Notes under the pieces: model-generated
Told to the model about the DNA's origin: nothing
The model's database searches: none
Seen by the model: only the letters and a program-made list of their open reading frames with translations
Position numbers and translations under genes: made by a program
DNA from: Planctomycetaceae bacterium UBA6894
GTDB taxonomy: Bacteria > Planctomycetota > Planctomycetia > Gemmatales > Gemmataceae
Direction: 5' to 3'
Length of the DNA stretch: 8,248 nt
Assembly: GCA_002451275.1 (NCBI GenBank)
Contig: DKBS01000060.1
Coordinates: 7,249-15,496, forward strand
Part shown: positions 7,441-8,248 of the stretch, piece by piece
How positions within the stretch are numbered: the first letter of the stretch is position 1
How the letters are laid out: the number at the start of each line of letters is the position of its first letter

Positions 7441-7450
7441 GGTCTCGCTC

Positions 7451-7457
7451 TCTCCCC
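7451..7457 (-). promoter_or_regulatory. Ribosome binding site GGGGAGA of tdk
   Basis: On the minus strand GGGGAGA ends 10 bases before ATG 7440; further GAG triplets lie closer to the start. It supports this ATG as the start of tdk. Confidence 0.5.
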
Positions 7458-7644
7458 GCCGATATCAGCGTCCCTCACGCACCCGGCAGGACACTTTTCA
7501 CCCAGATTCGGTTTCCCATCCCCCCAGCATCGTCACGCCATCTCGCCCAGCTTAACATTCGCCTGGCTTTTCCTGCAAAAAGCCAGAAAAACCAAAAATC
7601 CTGACCATCTCCTGCGAATGCAAAGGTGGACACCATCAGGACAC

Positions 7645-7650
7645 GGGGAG
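7645..7650 (+). promoter_or_regulatory. Ribosome binding site GGGGAG choosing ATG 7657
   Basis: GGGGAG ends 6 bases before ATG 7657. The same frame is open back to 7210, but that stretch is antisense to tdk, so 7657 is the start I accept. Confidence 0.6.
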
Positions 7651-7656
7651 ACCACC

Positions 7657-8091
7657 ATGGACGGCATGCACGAAGGCTACCAAACCGATGACTGGGCCAA
7701 CGGTTGGGAATGCCCCCCACCCGAAACCTCCAAACCCCTGACCGACCCCTGGGAAGATTCGTTCCTGCCTCTCACCCACCATGCCCGCAAGCGCATGCAG
7801 CAGCGCCGCATCGACCTCTCCATGGTGGAACAGGTGATCCAGTTCGGCCGCGAGGTATGCACCCGCGGCGCCTTGGTCTTTGCCATCGGCCGCAACGAGA
7901 TCGCCACCGCCGCCAAGCGCGGCCACGCCCTCCAGCAACTCGAGGGCATTCATGTCGTGACCAGCCACGACGACGGCGCCGTCCTCACCGTCTACCGCAA
8001 CCGGGATTTGAGCAACCTGAAATCCAACCTCGGCCACGGCAAACGGTGGCGCCAAAAGAAATGGGGGAAAAACTGCCCGTCCTTGTCTTAG
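7657..8091 (+). CDS. DUF4258-like small protein
   Basis: The 144-residue product carries the pattern of DUF4258 proteins: LTHHARKRMQQRRIDLSMVEQVIQFG (39-64), then predicted beta-strands GALVFAIGRNEI (71-82) and GIHVVTSHDDGAVLTVYRN (97-115). The family's 'HA.+RM..R.I....V..V...G' signature is well kept (His42, Arg44, Arg46, Arg50, Arg51). The function of the family is not established to my knowledge; a RelE/ParE-like fold has been suggested for related small proteins, which I cannot verify here. No antitoxin-like gene adjoins it, which argues against a simple toxin pair. The first ~35 residues are acidic and Trp/Pro-rich (DDWANGWECPPP) and look disordered; the tail is basic (GKRWRQKKWGK). The last codons and TAG stop fall in the first 58-base repeat. 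Confidence 0.75.
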   Translation: MDGMHEGYQTDDWANGWECPPPETSKPLTDPWEDSFLPLTHHARKRMQQRRIDLSMVEQVIQFGREVCTRGALVFAIGRNEIATAAKRGHALQQLEGIHVVTSHDDGAVLTVYRNRDLSNLKSNLGHGKRWRQKKWGKNCPSLS

Positions 8092-8144
8092 AACGCTGTA
8101 GGCGTTCTGCCCTTAGCCAAGCCCATCGGGCTGGGTTCAGAGCC
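8087..8144 (+). repeat. 58-base repeat, copy 1, with two hairpins
   Basis: It is identical over 58 bases to 8191-8248. Hairpin 1 is AGAACGC (8090-8096), loop TGTAG, GCGTTCT (8102-8108). Hairpin 2 pairs 8115-8124 with 8128-8137 around loop ATC, with one mismatch and one G-U pair. Both hairpins begin at a CTTAG (8087-8091 and 8112-8116). The stop codon of the upstream gene (8089-8091) is part of this repeat. Its form recalls REP-like or small non-autonomous elements, and it may also end transcription. Confidence 0.9.
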
Positions 8145-8190
8145 TCCTTCATTCATCGACGATCATTGATCCGACATATCACCCGGCCGC
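8145..8190. other. 46-base spacer between the two repeats
   Basis: The spacer is unrelated to the repeats and holds no gene or clear symmetry that I can see. Whether it recurs between further copies is unknown, because the window ends with copy 2. Confidence 0.6.
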
Positions 8191-8248
8191 CTTAGAACGC
8201 TGTAGGCGTTCTGCCCTTAGCCAAGCCCATCGGGCTGGGTTCAGAGCC
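8191..8248 (+). repeat. 58-base repeat, copy 2, at the window edge
   Basis: It matches copy 1 at every base, offset by 104. Its right border cannot be placed because the window ends at base 8248, so the shared unit may be longer, or more copies may follow. Hairpins lie at 8194-8212 and 8219-8241. Confidence 0.9.

Larger units (their letters stand above)
7441..7656. promoter_or_regulatory. Divergent intergenic region with a 9-base-pair hairpin
   Basis: These 216 bases separate tdk (minus) from the DUF4258-like gene (plus) and must hold both promoters, but I see no strong -35/-10 pair. A perfect inverted repeat, CTGGCTTTT (7563-7571) and AAAAGCCAG (7578-7586) with a 6-base loop, is the only clear structure. 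A-rich sequence follows it on the plus strand rather than T, so it is not a standard terminator for either direction; it could be an operator or part of a 5' leader. Confidence 0.4.

Noticed and set aside
7210..7656. Longer N-terminus for the DUF4258-like protein
   Set aside because: The extension is antisense to tdk and would run through the divergent promoter region. ATG 7657 has a well-placed ribosome site.
8087..8248. CRISPR array
   Set aside because: A 58-base repeat with two hairpins is longer than usual CRISPR repeats, only two copies are visible, and no cas gene is in the window.

Overview
The window is GC-rich (roughly 60-65% by eye) bacterial chromosomal DNA with compact genes and GGGGAG-type ribosome binding sites. 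I lean towards Planctomycetota or a neighbouring PVC phylum. The reasons are the secreted protein with an N-terminal 'ENGKRIPGYL...' beta-domain, the Met/Gly-repeat exported protein, and large one-pass membrane proteins with no recognisable domains. This is an impression from family style and was not tested by any search.

Left part, plus strand (1-4455). A large one-pass membrane protein, open at the 5' window edge, overlaps by ATGA (2637-2640) with a gene for an exported protein of about 307 residues; the two look like one translationally coupled unit of unknown function. After a 244-base gap comes an exported protein with 31 methionines between residues 36 and 153 and a perfect 29-residue tandem duplication.

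Middle part, minus strand (7440 down to 4520). Three genes run in the same direction: tdk (thymidine kinase), eutC (ethanolamine ammonia-lyase small subunit) and an APC-superfamily permease of the amino acid/choline type. eutC and the permease overlap by 14 bases. eutB, the obligate partner subunit, is not next to eutC; its usual upstream place is taken by tdk. The permease and the Met-rich gene converge on a strong hairpin (4468-4527) that can act on both strands.

Right part (7441-8248). A divergent intergenic region separates tdk from a 144-residue DUF4258-like protein on the plus strand. Its stop codon lies inside the first of two identical 58-base repeats (8087-8144 and 8191-8248), 46 bases apart. 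Each repeat carries two hairpins, and the second ends exactly at the window edge, so a longer array may continue outside.

The best candidates for something undescribed are the repeat array, the coupled membrane/exported pair, and the Met-rich protein. None can be assigned a function from sequence alone.
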